A stretch of 64,000 nucleotides of DNA from Plasticicumulans lactativorans (GTDB taxonomy: Bacteria > Pseudomonadota > Gammaproteobacteria > Competibacterales > Competibacteraceae), in the NCBI RefSeq assembly GCF_004341245.1, contig NZ_SLWY01000008.1, positions 1-64,000 of the forward strand, given 5' to 3'. Position 1 is the first letter of the stretch; every line of letters begins with the position of its first letter. The position numbers and the translations under genes were made by a program. Positions 1-7,512 of the stretch are shown one piece after another. The notes beneath the pieces are model-generated. The model ran no database searches and was not told where the DNA came from. It saw nothing but the letters and a program-made list of their open reading frames with translations.

Positions 1-117
1 GGTGGCGCGGCGGGTCTCGTCGAGGTCGCGGTACTTGCCGGTGCCGACCAGCAGGCGCGAGCGGTACTCGCGACCGGCGATGATCAACGGGGCGGCAGCG
101 GACGTGGACACGGTCAT
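1..117 (-). CDS. thiG: Thiazole synthase ThiG, N-terminal 39 residues (cut by window edge)
   Basis: ThiG forms the thiazole phosphate ring of thiamine from 1-deoxyxylulose 5-phosphate, dehydroglycine and ThiS-thiocarboxylate in the cytoplasm. The visible N-terminus carries the family motif [12 protein letters not shown] (about residues 20-31), which is highly characteristic. The start is an ATG at 117, and the gene runs off the left end of the window. ThiS is often encoded directly upstream of thiG, but here the 299 bases upstream are non-coding and the next gene is divergent bdhA, so thiS must lie elsewhere. Only the first quarter or less of the protein is visible. Confidence 0.85.
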   Translation of the reverse strand, partial: MTVSTSAAAPLIIAGREYRSRLLVGTGKYRDLDETRRAT

Positions 118-201
118 TGCGGCTCTCATCCTCTAGCGGTGGTGGGGTGCGGGCGCACTTGACGCCGATTGCGCGCGCCCGCGCAAGCTGCACCGCAGCA
201 A

Positions 202-253
202 TGTCTCGGCCACCGGCCGGCCGCGGCAGTTGTCTCGCCCGCGCGCTGCGACA
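202..253 (+). promoter_or_regulatory. Paired TGTCTCGS boxes upstream of bdhA (candidate activator sites)
   Basis: TGTCTCGG lies at 202-209 and TGTCTCGC at 231-238, 29 bases apart. The second box is followed by GCGACA at 248-253, giving an imperfect dyad. A matching pair 30 bases apart occurs upstream of acoA at 1767 and 1797. The boxes sit 74-103 bases upstream of a sigma-54-like element, a usual distance for an enhancer-binding protein. An AcoR-type activator is the obvious candidate but is not encoded in this window, so its involvement is inference. Confidence 0.5.
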
Positions 254-304
254 CCGGCCCGGCGGCAACGGCACAAGCCACTGTTTTGATGAACCTTCCC
301 GTGA

Positions 305-320
305 TGGCACGCGGCGTGAA
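305..320 (+). promoter_or_regulatory. Sigma-54-like promoter of bdhA
   Basis: TGGCAC-N5-GTGAA at 305-320 has a perfect -24 half and the correct spacing, but the -12 half reads GTGAA where TTGCA is usual. The core CACGCGGCGTG is also a perfect palindrome. The same arrangement appears before acoA at 1880. It lies about 97 bases before the bdhA start. The imperfect -12 element keeps confidence moderate, and a palindromic operator is the alternative. Confidence 0.4.
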
Positions 321-416
321 CCGGCGCCCGGCATGGTGCCGTGCGTACGGCGCCATGCCGCTGCGGTGCCGCCGCACCGCACGCGCCGCCCAAGAGCCAT
401 GAGGAGGACACCCACG

Positions 417-1511
417 ATGAATGCCCGAGTCGACGACGCCACCACGATGCAGGCCGCGGTCTGGCACGGCCGCCACGACATCCGCGTCGAGCAGGTCCCG
501 CTGCCCGGCCCGCCGCCGGCCGGCTGGGTGCAGATCCGCGTGCACTGGTGCGGCATCTGCGGCTCCGACCTGCACGAGTTCGTCGCCGGGCCGGTGTTCA
601 TCCCGGTCGACCGCCCGCACCCGCTGACCGGCCTCAAGGGCCAGTGCATCCTCGGCCACGAGTTCTGCGGCGAGATCGCCGCGCTCGGCGAGGGCGTCAG
701 CGGCTGGGCGCCCGGCGACCGCGTCGCCGCCGACGCCTGCCAGCACTGCGGCCGCTGCGCGTACTGCACCGGCGGCCACTACAACCTGTGCGAGAACCTC
801 GCCTTCACCGGGCTGATGAACAACGGCGCCTTCGCCGAACGGGTCAACGTACCGGCGGAGCTGCTCTACCGGCTGCCCGACCACTTCCCGACCGAGGCCG
901 GCGCGCTGATCGAGCCGCTCGCCGTCGGCATGCACGCGGTCAAGCAGGCCGGCAGCATCGTCGGCCAGACCGTGGTGGTGGTCGGCGCCGGCACCATCGG
1001 CCTGTGCACGATCATGGCCGCGCGCGCCGCCGGCGCCGGGCGGGTGATCGCGCTGGAGATGTCGGCGGCACGCAAGGCGAAGGCGCAGGAGGTCGGCGCG
1101 ACGCTGGTGCTCGACCCCAGCCAGTGCGACGCCGTCGCCGAGGTGAAGCGGCTCACCGACGGCTACGGCGCGCACGTGTCCTTCGAGTGCATCGGCCACC
1201 GCGACACCGCGAAGCTCGCCGTCGACGTGATCCGCAAGGCCGGCAAGGCGGTGCTGGTGGGCATCTTCGAGGAGCCGAGCCGCTTCAACTTCTTCGACAT
1301 CGTCGCCACCGAGAAGCAGGTGATCGGCTCGCTCGCCTACGCCGGCGAATTCGCCGACGTCATCGCCTTCATCGCCGACGGCCGCTTCGACGTCACGCCG
1401 CTGATCACCGGCCGCATCGAACTCGCCGACATCGTCGGCCGCGGCTTCGAGGAACTGGTCGCCCACAAGGACCGCAACGTCAAGATCATCGTGCGGCCGG
1501 GCGCCGCCTGA
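417..1511 (+). CDS. bdhA: (R,R)-2,3-butanediol dehydrogenase, zinc-dependent MDR family
   Basis: This 364-residue enzyme interconverts 2,3-butanediol and acetoin with NAD(H). The N-terminal GroES-like domain has GICGSDLHEF and GHEFCGE, giving the catalytic-zinc Cys, His and Glu residues. It is followed by a structural-zinc cluster (CQHCGRCAYCTGGHYNLC) and the Rossmann motif VVGAGTIG. The segment between GSDLHEF and the GHE motif resembles Bacillus BdhA. The ATG at 417 is preceded by GAGGAGG at 402-408; a much longer open frame upstream is rejected because it crosses the regulatory region. Location beside acoABC supports butanediol and acetoin catabolism. A strong terminator separates it from aco. 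Confidence 0.88.
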   Translation: MNARVDDATTMQAAVWHGRHDIRVEQVPLPGPPPAGWVQIRVHWCGICGSDLHEFVAGPVFIPVDRPHPLTGLKGQCILGHEFCGEIAALGEGVSGWAPGDRVAADACQHCGRCAYCTGGHYNLCENLAFTGLMNNGAFAERVNVPAELLYRLPDHFPTEAGALIEPLAVGMHAVKQAGSIVGQTVVVVGAGTIGLCTIMAARAAGAGRVIALEMSAARKAKAQEVGATLVLDPSQCDAVAEVKRLTDGYGAHVSFECIGHRDTAKLAVDVIRKAGKAVLVGIFEEPSRFNFFDIVATEKQVIGSLAYAGEFADVIAFIADGRFDVTPLITGRIELADIVGRGFEELVAHKDRNVKIIVRPGAA

Positions 1512-1532
1512 CCGGGCAGTGAGGGGCCGTTG

Positions 1533-1572
1533 AGGCCGGGTCCGCCGCGCGGCGGGCTCGGCCTTTCTTTTT
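1533..1572 (+). terminator. Intrinsic terminator after bdhA
   Basis: A 16-base stem (1533-1548 pairing with 1549-1564, two mismatches) is followed by TTTCTTTTT. It sits 21 bases past the bdhA stop and separates bdhA transcription from the aco promoter. The rest of the 1512-1968 gap contains the aco boxes, an A/T-rich stretch and a sigma-54-like element; no gene is seen in it. Confidence 0.8.
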
Positions 1573-1766
1573 GCCCCCTCTCCCGCACCACGCCCGATCG
1601 GCGTGCCCGGCGCCCCGCGCACGACCCCGCCGATTTCCGCCCGGGCCGCTGCGCTGCCGGCCACGCATCCGCTCCCTGGCGGGCGCACCGTCGGCGACCG
1701 CCCTCCCCCGATCGCCGGCGACGACCGACACCCCGACCACACCCCGCCCCCTTGCGCCGCCCGCGC

Positions 1767-1815
1767 TGTCTCGCGCGCTGTCGCGGTCGAGTCAGGTGTC
1801 TCGCCCGGGCGTCGC
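1767..1815 (+). promoter_or_regulatory. Paired TGTCTCGC boxes upstream of acoA (candidate activator sites)
   Basis: TGTCTCGC occurs at 1767-1774 and again at 1797-1804. Each copy is followed by a GC-rich run ending in GTCGC. The 30-base spacing nearly repeats the pair before bdhA. The following A/T-rich segment at about 1834-1880 includes CATCAACATGATG, an imperfect match to an IHF site, which would suit a looped sigma-54 promoter. Activator identity is inferred. Confidence 0.5.
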
Positions 1816-1879
1816 AGCGGCCCGCATCAGCCTTCAGAAAAACTCATCAACATGATGTTTTTAAAAGAATTTTTTGTTA

Positions 1880-1895
1880 TGGCACGGACCGTGAT
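1880..1895 (+). promoter_or_regulatory. Sigma-54-like promoter of acoABC
   Basis: TGGCAC-N5-GTGAT at 1880-1895 has a perfect -24 half with correct spacing and a non-consensus -12 half. The core CACGGACCGTG is a perfect palindrome. Acetoin dehydrogenase operons in several bacteria are transcribed by sigma-54 with AcoR, which makes this reading plausible. It would leave a leader of about 60 bases before acoA. Confidence 0.45.
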
Positions 1896-1968
1896 GTAAG
1901 GCCGGATGTGACCCTCGGGGTGCTGCCCCGGCGGGTTACCCACACCACCAGAACAGAGGAGAAATCCG

Positions 1969-2946
1969 ATGAGCGCGACACTGACGCGGGACGATCTGCT
2001 GCGGGCCTACCGCACGATGCGCACGATCCGCGAATTCGAGGAGCGGCTGCACGTGGAGTTCGCCACCGGCGAGATCCCCGGCTTCGTGCACCTGTACGCC
2101 GGCGAGGAAGCGTCGGCGACCGGGGTGTGCCTGCACCTGCGCCCCGACGACCGCATCGCCAGCACCCACCGCGGCCACGGCCACTGCATCGCCAAGGGCA
2201 TGGAGGTGGCGCCGATGATGGCCGAGATCTACGGCAAGAAGACCGGCATCTGCGGCGGCAAGGGCGGCTCGATGCACGTCGCCGACCTCGACGTCGGGAT
2301 GATGGGCGCCAACGGCATCGTCGGCGGCGGCGGCCCGCTGATCTGCGGCGCGGCGCTGGCGGCGAAGATGAAGGGCACCGACGGCGTCGGCGTGTGCTTC
2401 TTCGGTGACGGGGCGTCGAACCAGGGGATGATCCTGGAGGCGATGAACCTGGCGACGGTGTGGCGGCTGCCGGCGCTCTTCGTCGCCGAGAACAACGGCT
2501 ACGCCGAGGCGACGTCGAGCAAGTACTCGGTGGCCTGCGACAACATCGCCGACCGCGCCGGCGGCTTCGGCATGCCGGGGGTGATCGTCGACGGCCACGA
2601 CTTCTTCGCGGTGCACGAGGCGGCCGGCGAGGCCATCGCCCGCGCGCGGGCCGGCGGCGGCCCGACCCTGCTCGAAGTGAAGCTCAACCGCTACTACGGC
2701 CACTTCGAGGGCGACCAGCAGACCTACCGCGCGACCGACGAGGTCAAGCGCATCCGCGAGACGCGCGACTGCCTGATGCTGTTCACCCGCCGCGTCAGCT
2801 CCGCCGGGCTGCTCGACCTGGCCGAGCTGGAAGCCATCGACCGCGACGTGGCCGCGCAGATCGACGCGGCCGTGGTCGCCGCCAAGGCGGCACCGAAACC
2901 CACCGCAGCCGACCTGCTCACCGACGTCTACGTCGAGTACGCCTGA
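1969..2946 (+). CDS. acoA: Acetoin dehydrogenase E1 component, alpha subunit
   Basis: With AcoB this 325-residue subunit forms the thiamine-diphosphate E1 that cleaves acetoin to acetaldehyde and an acetyl group passed to AcoC. The E1-alpha fold is clear: HRGHGHCIAKG near residue 65, and the thiamine-binding GDGASNQG...NN motif near residues 145-175. AGAGGAGAAA precedes the ATG. It is the first gene of acoABC, 23 bases before acoB. Generic pyruvate or 2-oxoacid E1 is the alternative, but the AcoC partner with a hydrolase-type domain and neighbouring bdhA favour acetoin. Confidence 0.9.
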   Translation: MSATLTRDDLLRAYRTMRTIREFEERLHVEFATGEIPGFVHLYAGEEASATGVCLHLRPDDRIASTHRGHGHCIAKGMEVAPMMAEIYGKKTGICGGKGGSMHVADLDVGMMGANGIVGGGGPLICGAALAAKMKGTDGVGVCFFGDGASNQGMILEAMNLATVWRLPALFVAENNGYAEATSSKYSVACDNIADRAGGFGMPGVIVDGHDFFAVHEAAGEAIARARAGGGPTLLEVKLNRYYGHFEGDQQTYRATDEVKRIRETRDCLMLFTRRVSSAGLLDLAELEAIDRDVAAQIDAAVVAAKAAPKPTAADLLTDVYVEYA

Positions 2947-2969
2947 GCCCCGCGCGAGGAGATACCGTC

Positions 2970-3983
2970 ATGGCACGCAAGATCACTTACAAGCAGGCGA
3001 TCAACGAAGCGCTTGCACAGGAAATGGCCCGCGACAGCAGCGTGATCGCAATGGGCGAGGACAACGTCGGCGGCGCCGGCGCCGAGGGCGAGAAGGACGC
3101 CTGGGGCGGCGTGCTCGGCGTCACCAAGGGCCTCTACGGCCGCTTCGGTGACCGGATCATGGACACGCCGATCTCGGAGAGCGCCTTCATCGGCGCGGCG
3201 GTCGGCGCGGCCGCCTGCGGCATGCGCCCGGTCGCCGAGCTGATGTTCGTCGACTTCATGGGCGTGTGCTTCGACCAGATCTTCAACCAGGCGGCCAAGT
3301 TCCGCTACATGTTCGGCGGCAAGGCGGTGACCCCGGTGGTGATCCGCACCATGTACGGCGCGGGCTTCCGCGCCGCCGCGCAGCACTCGCAGTGCCTGTA
3401 CTCGATGTTCGCCCACATCCCGGGGCTCAAGGTGGTGGTGCCGTCCACCCCCTACGACGCCAAGGGCCTGATGATCCAGGCGATCCGCGACAACGACCCG
3501 GTGATCTTCTTCGAGCACAAGGTGCTCTACACGCTGGAGGGCGAGGTGCCCGAAGGCGCCTACGCGATCCCCTTCGGCGAGGCCGACGTGGTGCACGAGG
3601 GCGACGACGTCACCATCGTCACGCTGGGCCGCATGGTCCACTTCGCCCGCGACGCCGCGCAGACGCTCGCCAAGCGCGGCATCGACTGCGACGTGATCGA
3701 CCTGCGCACGATCAGCCCGCTCGACGAGGAAACAATCCTCGAATCGGTGAACCGTACCGGGCGGCTGGTGGTGGTCGACGAATCCAGCCCGCGCTGCAAC
3801 GTCGCCACCGACATCGCCGCGCTGGTCGCGCAGAAGGCCTTCGCGGCGCTGAAGGCCCCGATCGAGCAGGTCACGCCGCCGCACGTGCCGGTGCCGTTCA
3901 GCGATGCGCTGGAAGACCTCTACGTCCCCGACGCCGCGCGCATCGCGCAGGCGGTCACCTCCGTCATGGAGTTCAAGCGATGA
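2970..3983 (+). CDS. acoB: Acetoin dehydrogenase E1 component, beta subunit
   Basis: This 337-residue transketolase-like subunit completes the E1 heterotetramer. Family signatures include MGEDNVGG near residue 30, DTPISE and FIGAAVGAA near residues 65-80, and a C-terminal transketolase domain with DLRTISPLD. The ATG at 2970 follows GAGGAG at 2956-2961. A longer upstream reading in the same frame overlaps acoA and is rejected. Its stop overlaps the acoC start as ATGA, indicating translational coupling. Confidence 0.9.
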   Translation: MARKITYKQAINEALAQEMARDSSVIAMGEDNVGGAGAEGEKDAWGGVLGVTKGLYGRFGDRIMDTPISESAFIGAAVGAAACGMRPVAELMFVDFMGVCFDQIFNQAAKFRYMFGGKAVTPVVIRTMYGAGFRAAAQHSQCLYSMFAHIPGLKVVVPSTPYDAKGLMIQAIRDNDPVIFFEHKVLYTLEGEVPEGAYAIPFGEADVVHEGDDVTIVTLGRMVHFARDAAQTLAKRGIDCDVIDLRTISPLDEETILESVNRTGRLVVVDESSPRCNVATDIAALVAQKAFAALKAPIEQVTPPHVPVPFSDALEDLYVPDAARIAQAVTSVMEFKR

Positions 3984-5077
3984 GCGAGCTGATCCAGAAA
4001 ATCACGATGCCCAAGTGGGGCCTGTCGATGCAGGAGGGCAAGGTCAACGGCTGGCTGGTGCACGTCGGCGACACCCTCCGCCAGGGGCAGGAGATCGTCG
4101 AGATCGAGAGCGACAAGATCGCCGGCGCGCTCGAATCCAGCGTCGAGGGGACGCTGCGCCGGGTGCTGGCGCAGGAGGACGAGGTGCTGCCGGTGGGCGC
4201 GCTGCTCGGCGTGGTGGCGCCGGCCGAGGTGAGCGACGCCGAGATCGACGCCTTCATCGAGGCCTTCGCCGCCGGCTTCGTGCCGGGCGAAGGCAGCGGG
4301 GCCGACGCCGGCAGCCGCGTGCAGTACGCCGAGATCGACGGCCGGCGCATCGCCTACACGGTGCAGGGCGACGCCGGTCCGGCGCTGGTGCTGATCCACG
4401 GCTACGGCGGCGACAAGAACAACTGGCTGTTCAACGTCGACACCCTCGCCGAACGCCACACCGTGTACGCGCTCGACCTGCCCGGCCACGGCGATTCCGA
4501 CAAGGCGCTGCCGGCCGACGCCGGCCCGGCCGGGATGGCGCAGGTGGTGCTCGGCTTCATGGACGCGCTCGGCCTCGACGCGGCGCACCTGGTCGGGCAC
4601 TCGTTCGGCGGCGCCACCGCGCTCGCCGCGGCGCAGGCCGCACCGCAGCGGGTCAGACGCCTGCACCTGATCGCCCCGGCGGGCCTCGGCGCCGAGATCG
4701 ACGCCGACTACGTGCGCGGCTTCGCCGCCACCAACAGCCGCAAGGAACTCGGCAGGCTCGCCGCGCGGCTGTTCGCCGACGAGGCGCAGGTGACGCGCGC
4801 GCTGGTCGACGACCTGCTGAAGTTCAAGCGCCTCGACGGCGTGCCCGAGGCGCTCGCCGCGATCGCCGCGGCGCTGCTCGACGGCGACGCCCAGCGCATG
4901 CAGCTGGACCTGCCGCCCGGGGTGTCGGCGACGGTGATCTGGGGCGAGCTCGACCGCATCATCCCGGTGGCGCACGCCACCGCTCTCACCAGCGCCGCGG
5001 TGCACGTGCTGCCCGACGCCGGCCACATGGTGATGATGGAAGCCGCCAGGGAGGTCAACCGCCTGCTCGGCGCCTGA
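3980..5077 (+). CDS. acoC: Acetoin dehydrogenase E2 component (lipoyl domain plus alpha/beta hydrolase)
   Basis: AcoC carries the acetyl group on a lipoyl arm and transfers it to CoA. The N-terminal lipoyl domain (about residues 4-80) has lipoylated Lys46 in EIESDKIAG. The rest (about 120-365) is an alpha/beta hydrolase with oxyanion segment HGYGGDKNNW, nucleophile elbow GHSFGG and a late DAGHM histidine. This architecture, rather than the usual trimer-forming acyltransferase domain, is typical of AcoC. The start overlaps the acoB stop by 4 bases. No dihydrolipoamide dehydrogenase follows, so E3 must come from another locus. Confidence 0.9.
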   Translation: MSELIQKITMPKWGLSMQEGKVNGWLVHVGDTLRQGQEIVEIESDKIAGALESSVEGTLRRVLAQEDEVLPVGALLGVVAPAEVSDAEIDAFIEAFAAGFVPGEGSGADAGSRVQYAEIDGRRIAYTVQGDAGPALVLIHGYGGDKNNWLFNVDTLAERHTVYALDLPGHGDSDKALPADAGPAGMAQVVLGFMDALGLDAAHLVGHSFGGATALAAAQAAPQRVRRLHLIAPAGLGAEIDADYVRGFAATNSRKELGRLAARLFADEAQVTRALVDDLLKFKRLDGVPEALAAIAAALLDGDAQRMQLDLPPGVSATVIWGELDRIIPVAHATALTSAAVHVLPDAGHMVMMEAAREVNRLLGA

Positions 5078-5117
5078 GTCCCCCCTTCCCCGCGGCGACC
5101 GGCCACCCGGCCGCCCT

Positions 5118-5147
5118 CGGCCCCGGTTGCACCGGGGCCGCTTTCTT
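5118..5147 (+). terminator. Intrinsic terminator after acoC
   Basis: A perfect 10-base stem (CGGCCCCGGT with ACCGGGGCCG, loop TGC) is followed by CTTTCTT. It closes the aco operon, 40 bases after the acoC stop and facing the minus-strand gene that ends at 5174. Confidence 0.75.
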
Positions 5148-5173
5148 GGCGTCGGCGTCGCGCCGGACGGCGC

Positions 5174-5389
5174 TCAGAGGTGATAGCCCAGGCGTTCGAG
5201 CTTGTTCTCGAGTTCCGCGGCGAGCGCGCGCAGCGCCGCCGGGTAATCCGCGGGTTCCGGTTCGAGCACGTCGACCTGCGCCCGCACCGCGGCGAGTTCC
5301 TCCGGCTGGGTGGGGAAGGGCACGTCCCAGACGTGGGCGACGAGCCGCTGCCCGCCCTCGATCTCTTCGCAGAGCATCATCATCTTCAT
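5174..5389 (-). CDS. Small conserved-looking hypothetical protein, 71 aa
   Basis: The protein starts MKMMMLCEEIEGG and has a central stretch with QRLVAHVWDVPFPTQPEE. Its C-terminal half is predicted helical (ALRALAAELENKLERLGY). GGAGGCCACC directly upstream of the ATG at 5389 supports this start over an upstream in-frame ATG. No signal peptide or membrane segment is visible. I do not recognise the family. It stands alone between the aco terminator and the VanZ-like gene, about 57 bases after the latter, so it may be the last gene of that run. Confidence 0.6.
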   Translation of the reverse strand: MKMMMLCEEIEGGQRLVAHVWDVPFPTQPEELAAVRAQVDVLEPEPADYPAALRALAAELENKLERLGYHL

Positions 5390-5446
5390 CGGTGGCCTCC
5401 CCGGCGTGGTGGACCGCAAGCGTAGCGGCTGGCGCGGTGGCGTGCT

Positions 5447-5848
5447 TCAGGCGGGGGCGAGGTGGCGGTCGAGCCAGGGCAGGAAGCGCCCGCCGGGGCC
5501 GCTGGCGAGCACGAGGCCGGCGAGCACGCCGCAGGCGTTGGCGAGCATGTCGGCGGTATCGAAGGTACGCCAGCCGCTCCAGCCCTGGAGGAATTCGAGC
5601 GCCACGCCGAGCGCGACCAGGAACAGCGGCCACACCCAGCGGCGCGTGAAGGCCTGGCGGAACCACCAGGCCAGGCCGGCGTAGGCGAGCCCGTGCTGGG
5701 CCTTGTCCCAGGCCAGGAACGACGGCGGCTCGGGCGGATCGGGCATCAGCGTCAGCACCACCAGCACGACCACGCCGCACCAGGCGAACGCCTGCCACAG
5801 GCGCCGCCGCGCGAGCACCACGGGGACGGAGTTCGACTCAGGTGTCAT
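5447..5848 (-). CDS. VanZ-like membrane protein
   Basis: This 133-residue protein has four hydrophobic segments (about 20-36, 52-64, 73-90 and 100-118). It has the VanZ-type features DKAQHGLAYAGLAWW near residues 48-62 and FDTADMLANACGVLAG near 95-110. VanZ family members are small inner-membrane proteins; the founding member confers low-level teicoplanin resistance, but most have no known role. The ATG at 5848 lies inside the last codons of the upstream patatin gene (11-base overlap), so the two are probably coupled. Resistance should not be assumed. Confidence 0.75.
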   Translation of the reverse strand: MTPESNSVPVVLARRRLWQAFAWCGVVVLVVLTLMPDPPEPPSFLAWDKAQHGLAYAGLAWWFRQAFTRRWVWPLFLVALGVALEFLQGWSGWRTFDTADMLANACGVLAGLVLASGPGGRFLPWLDRHLAPA

Positions 5849-6695
5849 CGTCGCGTGCCAGTACCGGGAACTTGAACGGCAGGATGTTCAGCGTGGTGCG
5901 GTAGCCACGCAGGTAGAGGTCTTCCTTGGCGGCGAGGTCGAGGCGGAAGTCGACCGGCGAATGCGGGCCGGCGTCGATCACCAGCGTGCGCGGCCAGTGG
6001 CGGGCGTCGATGAACTCGCGCGACAGCGTGGTCATGAAGGTGCGGATCAGCATGCTCATGTAGCCGGGCAGCGGGAACCAGCGCTGCTCGTGCTGCGGCC
6101 CGAGGTCGGCCTCGCCGCGCAGGCGGAAGCAGCAGATCGGCGTGCCGTCGCCGGCCCAGTCGCGGTGCAGCGCATCCTCCGACAGGATGCTGCCGTCGAC
6201 CAGCAGGTGCTCGCGGTAGGGCTGGAACGCGAACAGCAGCGGGATGCCCATCGAGTGGCGCACCGCGCGCGCCACCGGGTAGTCGGGCGTGCTCGCGCGC
6301 TCGAACACCACCGGCTCGCTGCGGCGCACGTCGGTCGCCACCACGGCGAGATCGAGCGGAAGGTCGCGGAAGCGGCGGCCTTCGAGCAGGCCGTCGAGCC
6401 AGCGCTCGAAGGCGTCGCCCGAGCACAGGCCGCCGTGGAACAGCAGCTGGCGCAGCGAGAAGCCGCGAAAGCGCGTGAAATCGATGCTGTCGGCGAGCGC
6501 GCGCAGGCGCTCGGGCGACCAGCCGGCGGCGTGCAGCGAGGCGACGATGCTGCCGCCCGACACCCCGACGATGCGCCGGTAGCACACGCCGAGCTCGGCG
6601 AGCGCGGCGAGCACGCCGACGTGCGCCGGCAGCCGCGTGCCGCCGCCGGCGAGCACCGGCACCAGGTGCAGCGGCGGACGCGGCGGCTCAGCCAT
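5838..6695 (-). CDS. Patatin-like phospholipase (RssA-type)
   Basis: This 285-residue protein has the patatin layout. A glycine-rich oxyanion segment LAGGGTRLPAHVG lies near residues 15-27, the nucleophile elbow GVSGGS near 44-49 (Ser of GxSxG), and the catalytic Asp in VDGS near 166. Patatins hydrolyse acyl esters of phospholipids or other lipids. No signal peptide is visible, so a cytoplasmic or membrane-surface location is likely. It overlaps the upstream thioesterase gene by 8 bases and the downstream VanZ-like gene by 11, indicating one operon. The substrate is unknown. Confidence 0.82.
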   Translation of the reverse strand: MAEPPRPPLHLVPVLAGGGTRLPAHVGVLAALAELGVCYRRIVGVSGGSIVASLHAAGWSPERLRALADSIDFTRFRGFSLRQLLFHGGLCSGDAFERWLDGLLEGRRFRDLPLDLAVVATDVRRSEPVVFERASTPDYPVARAVRHSMGIPLLFAFQPYREHLLVDGSILSEDALHRDWAGDGTPICCFRLRGEADLGPQHEQRWFPLPGYMSMLIRTFMTTLSREFIDARHWPRTLVIDAGPHSPVDFRLDLAAKEDLYLRGYRTTLNILPFKFPVLARDDDT

Positions 6696-7131
6696 CGGCC
6701 GCGGGCGTGGCGACGAGGCCGGCGAACAGCGCGCGCAGCTCGCCTTCGATGGCGACGGCGCGGCCGTCGGCGCGGTCGGTGACGACGAAGGTCACGTCGG
6801 CCTCGACCACCACGGTGTCGGTGTCGGCGAGGGTGACGCGCTGGTGGATCACCGCGCTGCGCCGGCCGAGCTTGGCGAGGGTGGAGCGCACCACCAGCAC
6901 CTCGCCCATGAACGCCGGGCGCCGGTAGTCGATGTTGATGTTCACCACCGCGAAGCCCCAGCCGCGCTCCTGGAAGCGCGCCAGGTCGTTGTTCGCCTCG
7001 AACCACGCCCAGCGCCCCTCCTCGAGGAATTCGAGGTGGCGCGCGTTGTTGACGTGGCCGTAGACGTCGAGGTGGTAGCCGCGCACCTTGATGCGCGTCT
7101 CGTGGCCGGCGGCGGCGGTCGGGAGGCTCAT
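6688..7131 (-). CDS. Acyl-CoA thioesterase, 4-hydroxybenzoyl-CoA thioesterase/YbgC-like hotdog fold
   Basis: This 147-residue single-hotdog protein has the signature GYHLDVYGHVNNARHLEFLEEGRW (residues about 19-42), where the Asp/His-Val-Asn segment forms the active site. It would hydrolyse an acyl-CoA or aryl-CoA thioester. The ATG at 7131 overlaps the upstream Rieske stop as ATGA. A longer frame reading into the Rieske gene is rejected. Its place between a Rieske protein and a patatin suggests lipid or acyl-CoA handling, but the substrate cannot be read from sequence. Confidence 0.82.
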   Translation of the reverse strand: MSLPTAAAGHETRIKVRGYHLDVYGHVNNARHLEFLEEGRWAWFEANNDLARFQERGWGFAVVNINIDYRRPAFMGEVLVVRSTLAKLGRRSAVIHQRVTLADTDTVVVEADVTFVVTDRADGRAVAIEGELRALFAGLVATPAADG

Positions 7132-7499
7132 CGGGCGGGCTCCTGCGGCGAAGGGGCGTCCACGGCCTCGACGGTGGTGACGACCCAGCCGTCCTCCACC
7201 GCCACGGCCACCGGGCTCAGGTGGCAGTGCAGGCACGGCCCCTGGATGCAGAGGCCGTCGTCGATGCGGAACAGCGCGCCGTGGATGCAGCACTGCAGGT
7301 AGTAGCCGGTGTAGTCCATGAAGCCGTCGGGGCCATCCTCCATCGGCGCGCCGGTGTGCGGGCAGGCGTTGCGGTAGGCGTAGAGCCGCTGCTCCCAGCG
7401 CACCAGCACGAGGTCGGCATAGGCGCGCCCGGGGGCGAGGGCGACGCCGCGGCAGCCCGGCTCGGGGATCTCGTCGTAGCGGCACAGCCGTTGCGGCAT
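7128..7499 (-). CDS. Rieske [2Fe-2S] domain protein, 123 aa
   Basis: A free-standing Rieske domain. The cluster ligands are C46-x-H48 (CPHTG) and C70-x-x-H73 (CCIHG), 21 residues apart, somewhat longer than in classical Rieske ferredoxins. A further Cys-rich segment (residues about 84-93, with CLHCH) follows. No signal peptide or oxygenase partner is present, so it is probably a small soluble electron carrier or regulatory subunit. The stop overlaps the thioesterase start. The upstream DUF4139 gene ends 13 bases before it, so cotranscription is likely. Confidence 0.82.
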   Translation of the reverse strand: MPQRLCRYDEIPEPGCRGVALAPGRAYADLVLVRWEQRLYAYRNACPHTGAPMEDGPDGFMDYTGYYLQCCIHGALFRIDDGLCIQGPCLHCHLSPVAVAVEDGWVVTTVEAVDAPSPQEPAR

Positions 7500-7512
7500 C
7501 GCGGCGCTGCCC

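Noticed and set aside
117-416. Long open frame extending bdhA upstream by 100 codons
   Set aside because: It runs through the candidate promoter and activator boxes and lacks family similarity; the ATG at 417 has a good ribosome site and gives the normal length.
1767-1815. CRISPR-like or tandem repeat array
   Set aside because: Only two short copies with dissimilar flanks; the arrangement fits regulator sites better.
5447-5848. Glycopeptide resistance gene (vanZ)
   Set aside because: Only the broad VanZ-like fold is present, in a Gram-negative lipid/redox operon with no other van genes; resistance is not supported.
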